Positions 1 to 13,300 of a stretch of 64,000 nucleotides of DNA are shown here, piece by piece. A program made the position numbers and the translations under genes. The notes below the pieces were generated by a model. That model was not told the origin of the DNA and did no database searches. It saw only the letters and a program-made list of their open reading frames with translations. Positions within the stretch are counted from its first letter, which is position 1, and each line of letters opens with the position of its first letter. The stretch spans positions 310,001 to 374,000 of the forward strand of contig NW_024037374.1 in assembly GCF_015832195.1 (NCBI RefSeq). Reading direction: 5' to 3'. Origin of the DNA: Motacilla alba alba. Its lineage: Eukaryota > Chordata > Aves > Passeriformes > Motacillidae.

Positions 1-560
1 GGGTCGTGGTTTGGGGTTTGGGGGTTGAGGTTGGGGGTTTGAGGTCATGGTTGAGGTGCTGGAGGTTGAGATTGGAGGTTTTGGGTCAGGGTTGGGGTTT
101 TGGGGGCAGAACTGGGGTTTTGGGGGTCAAGGTTGGGGTTTTGGGGGAGAGGGTTGGGGTTTTGGGGGTCAAGGATTGGGGATTTGATATCACGGCTGAA
201 GTTTGGGGTCAAACAAGGGATTTTGGATTATAAGATTGGGGTTTTTGAAAGCTGAGATTGGAGGTTTGGGGTTCGGGGGTTCCAGACTGGGAGTTTTAGG
301 GTTGAGGTCGAGATTTTGAGGTCAAAGTTGACGTTTTGGGATCAAGTTTGGGGGTCTGGAGGGCGCGGTTGAGTCTTTCAAGCCCAAGGTTGGTTTTTGG
401 GAGTCCAGGTTGGGTTTTGGGGTCACTACTGTGGTTTGGGGCACCAATTTGGGGTTTTGAACGTCAAGATCGGAGTTCTGGGCGTTGACATTGGAGGTTT
501 GGGGTCGCAGTTGGGATTTTGGGGATCGTGGGTGGGGTTTGAGGGTCAAGGGGTGGCTTG
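1..560. repeat. Degenerate G/T-rich minisatellite
   Basis: Tandem variants of a unit of about 19-30 bp built around GGTTGGGGTTTTGGGGGTC. No splice-compatible coding sequence was seen. The short open frames here come from the biased composition. The array runs off the left edge of the window, so its full length is unknown. Confidence 0.8.
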
Positions 561-1295
561 GAGGGAATTTCCAACTCTGACACAACCAACCAGGACCAAA
601 AACCACCCCACAACGACCCAACCGCCAGCGGAGAAGGAAGAAATCCCACAAAACGCCCCTTTGCCAAACACCGGCGGGGCGGAACCCCTAATCCAATAAA
701 ATCTGACCTCCTGCCACCCCAAAATTCCAACTCCCGCCCTTCCCACCCCTCCCGGCTCTCTGGAAGAAACGATGTTTGCTTTCTGGGTGGAAAAAGCGCC
801 GTCCCCGCCCGCCAGCTGCGCGGGAGCGGCTGGACGTGCAAGAAAAGGGCGGCCAAAGAGTTTGGGGTTGGTCCTGAGAGCTGGGGGGGGGGTCTCCGGG
901 GGGGTTCCCGATTTCCCTCATGGGGATTTTGGAAGAGTTCGGGATGTTGGTCTTGGCCACCTGAGTCTTGTTTTGGGATGGGGTTTGGGTGTTGACACCC
1001 CGTGGTGACCGACGATGACCCAACATGACCCAACCGTGACCCAACATGACCCAACCATGACCCAACCATGACCCAGAGATGGTCCAGGGGGTTCCCCAGG
1101 GGGTTCCTGATGTCCAGCAGAGGTCCTGGAGGAGCTTTGGCCACCCCACAGCTGCGTCACCCACGGTGGGTGGGAGGTTTGGTCCCTTCCCAGCTCCGGG
1201 GTCAAAGGTTCCTCTCCCGACGCTTCTTCCCGCGGCTCCGAGCGCGTCCCGGCTCTGGCATGGTGCCGGTGGAGGAGCCGTGAGGGGGGAAGAAA
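561..1295 (+). promoter_or_regulatory. Unique upstream region and likely promoter of mucin gene 1
   Basis: This is mostly non-repetitive DNA between a minisatellite and the signal-peptide exon at 1,296, interrupted only by a short ATGACCCAACC repeat at about 1,014-1,078. No TATA box was seen near the start codon. The stretch 1,198-1,211 reads GGGGTCAAAGGTTC, close to the DR1 element bound by HNF4 and related nuclear receptors, about 85 bp upstream of the ATG. Promoter activity is inferred from position; the transcription start is not defined. Confidence 0.45.
1198..1211 (+). promoter_or_regulatory. HNF4-type DR1 element
   Basis: GGGGTCAAAGGTTC matches the HNF4 direct-repeat-1 consensus except at the end of the second half-site. 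HNF4 factors drive many gut and kidney epithelial genes, so a site at this distance from the start of a membrane mucin is plausible. Binding is an inference from the motif alone. Confidence 0.4.
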
Positions 1296-1362
1296 ATGAA
1301 AGCTTCCATCTTTCATCTCCACTTTTTCCTCCTCCTCCTCTTCATCCCTGAAGGAAGAACGG
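1296..1362 (+). other. Mucin gene 1 exon 1: signal peptide
   Basis: ATG at 1296 opens MKASIFHLHFFLLLLFIP, a basic N-terminus followed by a hydrophobic core, as in a classical signal peptide. The exon ends ACGG|GTGAGT at 1362/1363, a perfect donor, in phase 1. Phase 1 is exactly what the mucin exon acceptor at 3700/3701 (CTCTCTCCGCAG) needs, giving ...RTETGAAEPSG. The signal exon of mucin gene 3 has the same phase. Confidence 0.85.
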
Positions 1363-4300
1363 GTGAGTTGGGTCGGGAAAGGGATTTTTCCTTGGATTTT
1401 TTTTTTTTCCGGGGGAAAAAAAGGCGGGATGGGAGGTGATGCTGTCTCCTCTCGGGATTTTCCGTGGGGATCCCCTGTGGAAGGGTGGGTTCACCCCCAT
1501 CTCCTCCATTCCTTGGATGAAATCTCCCTCTCCAGGGACTCATCCCATTGAGGGGTTTATGGAAATGGGTCAGGGGTCCTTGGAAATGGGTCAGATTCCA
1601 TGGAAATGAGCCAAGGGTCACTGAGAATGGGTTTGGGGTCTATGGAAATGGGTCAGGGGTCCATGGGAATGGGTTTGGGGTCCATGGAAAGGGTCGGGGG
1701 TCTCTGGGAATGGGTCAGAGGTCTGCAGAAATGGGTCAGAGGTCCATGGAAATGGGTCAGGGGTCCACAGGAATGGGTCAGGGGTCCACAGGAATGCATC
1801 AGAGTCCGTAGGAAGTGGGTCAGGGGTGTCTGGGAATGCATCAGAGTCCATGGAAATGGGTCAGGGGTCTCTGGGAATGAGTTGGGAGTCCATAGGAATG
1901 GGTCAGGGGTCTCTGGGAATGAGTTGGGGGTCAATGGAATGGTCCAGGGGTCCATGGAATGGGTCAGGGGTCTCTGGGGATGGGTCAGGGCTCCATGGGA
2001 ATGGGTCAGACGTCTCTGGGAATGGGTCAGGGGTCCATGGAAATGGGTCAGGGGTCTCTGGGAATGAGTTGGAGGTCCATGGAATGGATATGGGGTCCAT
2101 GGAATGGGTCAGGGGTCTCTGGGGATGGGTCAGGGGTCCATGGAATGGATATGGAGTCCATGGAATGGGTCAGGGGTCTCTGGGAATGAGTTGGGAGTCC
2201 ATAGGAATGGGTCAGGGGTCTCTGGGAATGAGTTGGGGGTCAATGGAATGGTCCAGGGGTCCATGGAAATGGGTCAGGGGTCCTTGGAATGGGTCAGGGG
2301 TTTATGGGAATGGGTCAGGGGTCCATGGAAATGGGTCAGGGGTCCATGGAATGGGCCAGGGGTCTCTGGGAATGGATCAGGGGTCTCTGGAGATGGGTCA
2401 GGGGTCCATGGAATGGGCCAGGGGTCTCTGGGAATGGATCAGGGGTCTCTGGAGATGGGTCAGGGGTCCATGGAATGGGCCAGGGGTCTCTGGGGATGGG
2501 TCAGGGGTCCATGAGAATGGGCCAGGGGTCCATGGAATGGGTCGGGGGTCTCTGGGGATGGGTCAGGACCCTCAGGGGTGGCTCAGGTGCCACTCCCCAC
2601 CTGCCCCCCCTCCTTACCTGGTGCCGCTCCCAGAGCTCCATTTCAGAGCCCCCTCCCCCCATTCCACCCCGGCTCTTCCCGGTTCCTCACCCCCCCCTTC
2701 CTCCTCCTCCTCCTCCTCCTCCTCCTCCTCCTCCTCACCCCCCGCCAGTCCCAGCGGCTGGGGAGCGTTGATGCCGGGAAACTTCGTTAAGGAGCCGCGT
2801 TAATTGCACCAGAGCGGCTTCATCAAAGCGGCCGCAGCTGGAGAGCCTCAAGGAAGAGCCACCACGCTGGGAAAATTCAGATTTTTGGGGGCTTTTAAAG
2901 CGTTTTTTTTGGTTTTTTTAACGAGTTATTTTTGTCCGTTCGGGTTTTTCTTAACGGAGCCGTGAAGTTTCCCAGAAGGGGATTTTAATGAGGAAAATTC
3001 CGCGTTTTTATGAGGAAAATTCTCGTTTTAAATGAGGAAAATTCCGTGTTTTAATGAGGAAAATTCCTCGTTTTAATGAGGAAAATTCTCGTTTTAAATG
3101 AGGAAAATTCCTCGTTTTAATGAGGAAAAAACTCGATTTGGGGCCACCCTCAGGTGAGGGCAAAGTGTCCCCACGGCTCCGAGGGTGACCAAGGAGCTGA
3201 GCTGGGCTGGCTCACCTGGACTGGTGCTCACCTGGACAGGTGCCGGGTGAGGAGGACACGGGGAAGGAGCAGCGAGAAACGAAAAACGAAAGCAAAGATG
3301 ATAAGGGGAGAGATAAGAGATCACCCGGGGCTGATAAGAGGAAGCCGGGGCTGATAAGGGGTAGCTGGAATTGATAACGGGTCACCTGAAATCGATAACG
3401 GCACCTGCGGCCGATAACGGCACCTGGAGGAGATCCAGGGGTGGCAGCAAGGGGACAACCGGGGGCTCGTCACCCTTGGGGTGAGGGGGAGGAGATGGAT
3501 GTTCCCAAAATCGAGTTGTGGCTCGGAGGGAACGTTCCAGAACGTTCCAGAAGGTCCCGCCTGCTCCAGGTGGGCGGGGATGGATCCAAACCATTCCACA
3601 GGTATCGAGGGGGCTCCAAATGAACACCTGGGCAACGGGAACAGCGAGTCCAGGACGCGCCAAAGCCACCTTGGATTGGGATCTTCCTCTCTCTCCGCAG
3701 AAACCGGCGCTGCTGAACCCTCCGGGACAACCAGGACACCTGGAACCAGGACCAGCCCTGGGACCACCAGCCCTGGGACCACCAAACCTGGGACCACCAG
3801 CCCTGAGAACATCACCCCTGGGAACACCAAACCTGGGAACACCAGCCCTGGGACCACCAAACCTGGGAACAGCAGCCCTGGGAACACCAGCCCCGGGACC
3901 ACCAGCCCTGGGAACACCAACCCTGGGACCACCAGCCCTGGGAACACCAGCTCTGGGAACACCAAACCTGGGAACAGCAGCCCTGGGAACACCAAACCTG
4001 GGAACAGCAGCCCTGGGAACACCAACCCTGGGACCACCAGCCCTGGGACCACCAAACCTGGGAACACCAAACCTGGGAACACCAGCTCTGGGAACACCAA
4101 ACCTGGGAACACCAAACCTGGGACCACCAGCCCTGGGAACACCAAACCTGGGAACACCAGCCCTGGGACCACCAAACCTGGGAACACCAAACCTGGGAAC
4201 ACCAGCCCTGGGAACACCAAACCTGGGAACAGCAGCCCTGGGAACACCAGCCCCGGGACCACCAGCCCTGGGAACACCAACCCTGGGACCACCAGCCCTG

Positions 4301-7300
4301 GGACCACCAAACCTGGGAACACCAAACCTGGGAACACCAAACCTGGGAACACCAGCCCTGAGAACACCAAACCTGGGACCACCAGCTCTGGGAACACCAG
4401 CCCCGGGACCACCAGCCCTGGGAACATCAAACCTGGGACCACCAGCCCTGGGAACACCAGCCCCGGGACCACCAGCCCTAGGAACATCAAACCTGGGACC
4501 ACCAGCCCTGGGAACACCAGTCCTGAGGCCACCAGTGACCCACGGACCACCAGCAGTCCTGAGACCTTTTCTACCACACCCGGCACCACCACGACCATCC
4601 CTGAGACCACCATTCATGAGGCGACCAGTGAACCATGGGTGGCCACCACCCTTGAGACCCTTTCCACCAGCCCCGACACCTCCACGAGCATCTCTGAGAC
4701 CACCAGTCCTGAGACCACCAGTGACCTACTGACCACCACCCTTCCTGAGACCACCTCTGAGACCACCACTGCCATCCCTGATCCCACCAGTGACCCATGG
4801 ACCGCCACCACTCTTGAGAGGGTTTCTAACATCCCTGAGACCACCAGAAGCACCCCTGACACCAGCACCACCATCTCTGAGACCTCCACCACCATCTCTG
4901 AGACCACCAGTGTGGGGGCCACCAGTGACCCATGGACCACCACCAGTGACCAATGGATCACCACCAGACCTGAGACCATTTCCACCATCGCCGACACCAC
5001 CACGGCCACCCCTGAGACCACCAGCCCTGGGACCACCAGCCCTGGGACCACCAAACCTGGGACCACCAGTGACCAATGGACTTCCAGCAGTGCTGAGACC
5101 ATTTCTACCCCGACTGAGACCACCACGACCATTCCTGACACCTCCAGTCCTGAGACCACCAGTGACCAATGGACCTCCACCAACCCTGAGACCATTTCCA
5201 CCACCCCCGACACCATGGCCACCATCCCTGAGACCTCCATGACCATCCCGGAGACCACCAGTGTGGGGGCCACCAGTGACCCATGGGACACCACCAGTCC
5301 TGAGACCATTTCCACCATCGCCGACACCACCACGGCCACCCCTGAGACCACCAGTGACCCATGGACCACCAACAGTGCTGAGACCATTTCCACCACCATC
5401 CCTGAGACCACCACGACCATTCCTGACACCTCCAGCCCCGAGACCACCAGTGACCAATGGGCTTCCACCAGCCTTGAGACCATTTCTACCACCCCTGAGA
5501 CCACCACGGCCATCTCTGAGACCACCAGTCCAGACACCACCAGTGACCAATGGATGTCCAGCACTCATGAGACCATTTCCACCCCCGCTGAGACCTCCAT
5601 GACCATTCCAGAGACCACTGGTCCTGAGACCACCAGTGACGCATGGACCACCACCATCCCTGAGACCATTTCCACCACCCCTGAGACCACCACGGCCAAC
5701 TCTGAGACCACCAGTGCGCCATGGACCACCCCCAGTGACACATGGACCACCCCCAGTGCCCCATGGACCTCCCCCAGTGACACATGGACCTCCCCCAGTG
5801 ACACATGGACCTCCCACAGTGACACATGGACCTCCACCAGTATTGAGACCATTTCTACCACCCCTGAGACCACCACCACCTCCCCTGAGATCTTCACCAC
5901 CATCCCTGAGACCACCACGACCATTCTGGAGACCACCACAACCAACCCTGAGACTTCCATGACCATCCCTGAGACCACCAGTCCAGAGACCAACAGTGAC
6001 CCACGGACTGCCACCACTGACCAATGGACCACCACCAGTGACCAATGGATTTCCACCAGTCTTGAGACCGTTTCCACCAGCCCTGAGACCACCAGTGATG
6101 CATGGGCCACCACCAGCACCCCTGAGACCATTTCCACCACCCCTGACACCAGCAGCAACACCGCTGAGACCACCATCCCGGAGACCACCGGTGTGCGGGC
6201 CACCAGTGACCCATGGGACACCACCAGTCCTGAGACCATTTCCACCATCGCCGACACCACCACAACCACCTCTGAAACCACCAGTGACCCATGGACCACC
6301 AACAGTGCTGAGACCATTTCCACCACCATCCCTGAGACCACCACGACCATTCCTGACACCTCCAGCCCCGAGACCACCAGTGACCAATGGACTTCCACCA
6401 GCCTTGAGACCATTTCTACCACCCCTGAGACCACCACGGCCATCTCTGAGACCACCAGTCCAGACACCACCAGTGACCAATGGATGTCCAGCACTCATGA
6501 GACCATTTCCACCCCCGCTGAGACCTCCATGACCATTCCAGAGACCACCGGTCCTGAGACCACCAGTGACACATGGACCACCACCATCCCTGAGACCATT
6601 TCCACCACCCCTGAGACCACCACGGCCAACTCTGAGACCACCAGTGACCCATGGACCACCCCCAGTGCCCCATGGACCACCCCCAGTGACACATGGACCA
6701 CCACCAGTGACCCATGGACCACCCCCAGTGCCCCATGGACCTCCCCCAGTGCCCCATGGACCTCCCACAGTAACACATGGACCTCCACCAGTCTTGAGAC
6801 CATTTCTACCACCCCTGAGACCACCACCACCTCCCCTGAGATCTTCACCACCACCCCTGAGACCACCACGACCATTCTGGAGACCACCACAACCAACCCT
6901 GAGACCTCCATGACCATCCCTGAGACCACCAGTCCAGAGACCAACAGTGACCCATGGACCGCCACTACTGACCAATGGACCACCACCAGTGACCAATGGA
7001 TTTCCACCAGTCTTGAGACCGTTTCCACCAGCCCTGAGACCACCAGTGATGCATGGGCCACCACCAACCCTGAGACCATTTCCACCATCCCTGACACCAG
7101 CAGCAACACCGCTGAGACCACCATCCCTGAGACCACCAGTGTGGGGGCCACCAGTGACCCATGGGACACCAGCACTCCTGAGACCATTTCCACCATCGCC
7201 GACACCACCACGGCCACCCCTGAGACCACCAGTGACCAATGGATCACCACGAGTCTGGAGACCATTTCCACCACCCCTGACACCACCACCACCACCATCC

Positions 7301-10300
7301 CTGAGACCACCATGGCCATTCCTGAGACCACCAGTGCCCCATGGACCACCCCCAGTGACACATGGACCACCCCCAGTGACACATGGACCTCCACCAGTCT
7401 TGAGACCATTTCCGCCACCCCTGACATCACCACCACCTCCCCTGAGATCTTCACCACCATCCCTGAGGCCACCAGTGCCCCATGGACCACCACCAACCCT
7501 AAAACCATTTCTGCCACCACCACCATCCCTGAGACCACCAGTCTAGACTCCACCACTGACCAATGGATCACCAGCAGTCTTGAGACAATCTCCAGCCCCA
7601 CTGAGACCACCACCATGCCTGAGACCACCAGAACCACCCCTGAGACCAACAGTCCAGAGCCTACCAGTGACGCATGGACTTCCACCAGTCTTGAAACCAT
7701 TTCTACCACCCCTGAGATCACCACCACCATGCCTGAGACCCCCAGGGACTCATTGGCCACCACCAGTGACCAACAGACCACCACCATTCCTGAGACCATT
7801 TCCACCACCCCAGACACCACCGCAACCATTCCTGAGACCACCGGTGACCCATGGACTTCCACCAGCCTTGAAACCATTTCCACCACCCCTGAGACCACCA
7901 CGACCATCCTTGAGACCACCAGTGCAGAGACCAACAGTAACCCATGGACCACCACCAGCCTTGAGACAGTTTCTAAGACCCCTGACACCACCACCACCAT
8001 CCCAGAGACCACTGGTCCTGAGATCACCAGTGACTCATGGACCACCACCAGCCCTGAGACCATTTCTACCACCACTGACACCACCACGGCCATCCCTGAG
8101 ACCACCAGTCCTCAGACCACCAGTGACGCATTGTCCACCACCAGTGACCAATGGATCACCACCAGTCTTGGGACCATTTCCACCAGCCCTGAGATCGCCA
8201 CGACCATCTCTGGCACCACCATGACCATCCCTGAGACCACCAGTGACCCATGGACTTCCACCAGTCTTGAGACTGTTTCTACCACCCCTGAGACCACCAG
8301 TCTAGAGTCCACCAGTGACCAATGGACCACCACCAGTGCTGAGACCATTTCCACCATCCCTGACACCACCACGGCCCCCCCTGAGATCACCAGTCCTGAG
8401 ACCACCAGTAACACATGGACAATGACCAGCGACCAATGGATTTCCACCAGTCCTGAGACCACCACCACCATCCCTGAGACCACCGGTCTGGAGGCCACCA
8501 GTGACCCATGGGACACCAGCAGTCTTGAGACCATTTCCACCATCCCTGAGACCACCACAACCATCTCTGGGACCACCACTCCTGAGACCACCAATGACCA
8601 ATGGACAACCTTCCCTGAGACCATCACTCAACAGACCACCAGTGACGCATGGGCCACCACCAGCGACCAATGGATCTCCACCAGTCCTGAAACCATTTCC
8701 ACCATCCCTGAGACCACCACCACCACCCTTGAGAGCATTTTCACCTCCTCTGAGAACACCACGGCCATCTCTGAGACCACCGGTGACCAATGGACCTCCA
8801 CCAGTCTAGAAACCATTTCCACCACCCCTGAGACCACCACAGCCATCCCTGAGACCACCAGTGATGCATGGGCCACCACCAGCCTTGAGATCATTTCCAC
8901 CCCCCCTGACACCACCATGACCATCCCTGAGACCTCCATGACCACCCCTCAGACCACCAGTCCTCTGGCCACCAGTGATTCTTGGACCACCACCAGCGAC
9001 CAATGGATCACCACCAGTCTTGGGACCACTTCCACCATCCCTGAGACCGCCACAACCATCTCTGAGACCACCAGTCCTGAGACCACCAGTGATTCTTGGA
9101 TCACCACCAGTCTTGGGACCATTTCCACCAGCCCTGAGACCACCACCACCATCCCTGGCACCACCATGACCATCTCTGAGACCACCAGTGACCTATTGAC
9201 CACCACCATCCCTGAGAGCATTTTCACCTCCTCTGAGACCACCACGGCCATCTCTGGGACCACCAGTGACCAATGGACCTCCACCACTCTTGAGACTGTT
9301 TCTACCACCCCTGAGACCACCACAACTATCTCTGAGACCACCAATCCCGAGACCACCAGTGACGCATGGGCCACCACCAGCGACCAATGGATCACCACCA
9401 GTCCTGAGACCATTTCCACCACCCCTGAGACCACTCCCACCATCCCTGAGAGCATTTTCACCCTCTCTGAGACCACCACGGCCCTCCCTGAGACCACCAG
9501 TGACCAATGGACCTCCACCAGTCTTGAGACTGTTTCTACCACCCCTGAGACCACCACATCCATCCCTGAGACCACCAATCCTGAGACCACCAGTGACCAA
9601 TGGACTTCCACCAGTCTTGAGACTGTTTCTACCACCCCTGAGACCACCACATCCGTCCCTGAGACCACCAATCCTGAGACCACCAGTGACCCATGGACTT
9701 CCACCATTCCTGAGACCATTTCCACCATCCCTGAGACCACCACAACCACCCTTGAGAGCATTTTCACCTCCTCTGAGACCACCATGGCCATCTCTGAGAC
9801 CACCGGTGACCAATGGACCTCCACCAGTCTTGAGACTGTTTCTACCACCCCTGAGACCACCAGTGATGCATGGGCCACCACCAGCCTTGAGATCATTTCC
9901 ACCCCCCCTGACACCACCACGACCACCCCTGAGACCACCGGTCCTCTGGCCACCAGTGACCCATGGACTTCCACCAGTCTTGAGGCTGTTTCCACCATCC
10001 CTGAGATCACCACGGCCATCTCTGTGTCCACCAGTCCTGAGACCACCAGTGATTCTTGGACCACCACCAATGACCAATGGATCACCACCAGTCCTGAGAC
10101 CATTTCCACCATCCCTGAGACCACCACCACCACCCCTGAGAGCATTTTCACCTCCTCTGAGGCCATGGCCATCTCTGAGACCACCAGTGACCAATGGACC
10201 TCCACCAGTCTAGAAACCATTTCCACCACCCCTGAGACCACCACAGCCATCCCTGAGACCACCAGTGATGCATGGGCCACCACCAGCCTTGAGATCATTT

Positions 10301-13300
10301 CCACCCCCCCTGACACCACCATGACCATCCCTGAGACCTCCATGACCACCCCTGAGACCACCAGTCCTCTGGCCACCAGTGATTCTTGGATCACCACCAG
10401 CGACCAATGGATCACCACCAGTCTTGGGACCATTTCCACCAGCCCTGAGACCGCCACCACCATCCCTGGCACCACCATGACAATCCCTGAGACCACCAGT
10501 GACCCATGGGCTTCCACCACTCTTGACACTGTTTCTACCACCCCTGACACCACCACCGTCCCTGAGACCACCAATCCTGAGACCACCACGACCATCCCTG
10601 AGACCACCACAACCATCTCTGAGACCACCAGTCCTGAGACCACCAGAGACCCCTGGATCACCTCCAGCCTTGAGACCATTTCTACTGGTCCTGAGACCAC
10701 CACCACCATCCCTGGCACCACCATGACCATCTCTGAGACCACCAGTGACCTATTGACCACCACCATCCCTGAGAGCATTTTCACCTCCTCTGAGACCACC
10801 ACGGCCAGCTCTGGGCCCACCAGTGACCAATGGACCTCCACGAGTCTTGAGACTGTTTCTACCACCCCTGAGACCACCGGTACTGAGACCACCAGTGACG
10901 CAAGGGCCACCACCAGCGACCAATGGATCTCCACCAGCGCTGAGTCCACTACCACCATCCCTGAGACCACCACGGCCATCTCTGAGTCCACCAGTCCTGA
11001 GACCACCAGTGATTCTTGGACCACCACCAATGACCAATGGATCTCCACCAATCCTGAGACCATTTCCACCATCCCTGAGACCACCACGACCACCCTTGAG
11101 AGCATTTTCACCTCCTCTGAGAACACCATGGCCATCTCTGAGACCACCAGTGACCAATGGACCTCCACCAGTCTAGAAACCATTTCCACCACCCCTGAGA
11201 CCACCACAGCCATCCCTGAGACCACCAGTGATGCATGGGCCACCACCAGCCTTGAGATCATTTCCACCCCCCCTGACACCACCATGACCATCCCTGAGAC
11301 CTCCATGACCACCCCTCAGACCACCAGTCCTCTGGCCACCAGTGATTCTTGGACCACCACCAGCGACCAATGGATCACCACCAGTCTTGGGACCACTTCC
11401 ACCATCCCTGAGACCGCCACAACCAACTCTGAGACCACCAGTCCTGAGACCACCAGTGATTCTTGGATCACCACCAGTCTTGGGACCATTTCCACCAGCC
11501 CTGAGACCACCACCACCACCCCTGGCACCACCATGACCATCCCTGAGACCACCAGTGACCTATTGACCACCACCATCCCTGAGAGCATTTTCACCTCCTC
11601 TGAGACCACCGCGGCCCTCCCTGAGACCACCAGTGACCAATGGACCTCCACCAGTCTTGAGACTGTTTCTACCACCCCTGAGACCACCACAACTATCTCT
11701 GAGACCACCAATCCCGAGACCACCAGTGACGCATGGGCCACCACCAGCGACCAATGGATCACCACCAGTCCTGAGACCATTTCCACCACCCCTGAGACCA
11801 CTCCAACCATCCCTGAGAGCATTTTCACCCTCTCTGAGACCACCACGGCCCTCCCTGAGACCACCAGTGACCAATGGACCTCCACCAGTCTTGAGACTGT
11901 TTCTACCACCCCTGAGACCACCACATCCATCCCTGAGACCACCAATCCTGAGACCACCAGTGACCCATGGACTTCCACCAGTCTTGAGGCTGTTTCCACC
12001 ATCCCTGAGATCAACACGGCCATCTCTGAGTCCACCAGTCCTGAGACCACCAGTGACCCATGGACTTCCACGAGTCCTGAGACCATTTCCACCACCCCTG
12101 AGACCACCACAACCACCCTTGAGAGCATTTTCACCTCCTCTGAGACCACCATGGCCATCTCTGAGACCACCGGTGACCAATGGACCTCCACCAGTCTTGA
12201 GACTGTTTCTACCACCCCTGAGACCACCAGTGATGCATGGTCCACCACCAGCCTTGAGATCATTTCCACCCCCCCTGACACCACCATGACCACCCCTGAG
12301 ACCACCACGACCACCCCTGAGACCACCGGTCCTCTGGCCACCAGTGACCCATGGACTTCCACCAGTCTTGAGGCTGTTTCCACCATCCCTGAGATCAACA
12401 CGGCCATCTCTGAGTCCACCAGTCCTGAGACCACCAGTGATTCTTGGACCACCACCAATGACCAATGGATCACCGCTAGTCCTGAGACCATTTCCACCAC
12501 CCCTGAGACCACTCCCACCATCCCTGAGAGCATTTTCACCTCCTCTGAGACCACCACGGCCCTCCCTGAGACCACCAGTGACCAATGGACCTCCACGAGT
12601 CTTGAGACTGTTTCTACCACCCCTGAGACCACCACATCCATCCCTGAGACCACCAATCCTGAGACCACCAGTGACGCATGGGCCACCACCAGTGACCAAT
12701 GGACCTCCACCAGTCTAGAAACCATTTCCACCACCCCTGAGACCACCACGGCCCTCCCTGAGACCACCAGTCCTGAGACCACCAGTGACGCATGGGCCAC
12801 CACCAGCCTTGAAACCATTTCCACCATTCCTGAGACCACCACAACCACCCCTGAGACCACCAGAACCATCTCTGAGACCACCAGTCCTGAGACCACTAGT
12901 GACCCATGGGCCACCAGCACTCCTGAGACCATTTCCACCATCTCCGACACCACCACGGCCACCCCTGAGACCACCACTCCTGAGACCACCAGTGACGCAT
13001 GGACAATGACCAGTCTGGAGATCATTTCTACCACCATCCCTGACACCACCACAACCATCTCTGAGACCATCAGTCCTGAGACCACCAGTGACACATGGAC
13101 CACCACCAGCCCTGAGACCATTTCTACCACCTCTGACACCATGGCCACCATCCCTGGCACCACCATGACCATCCCTGAGACCACCAGTGACCAATGGTCT
13201 TCCACCAGTCTTGAGACTGTTTCTACCACCCCTGAGACCACCACCGTCCCTGAGACCACCAGTCTAGACTCCACCAGTGACCAATGGACCACCACCAGTG

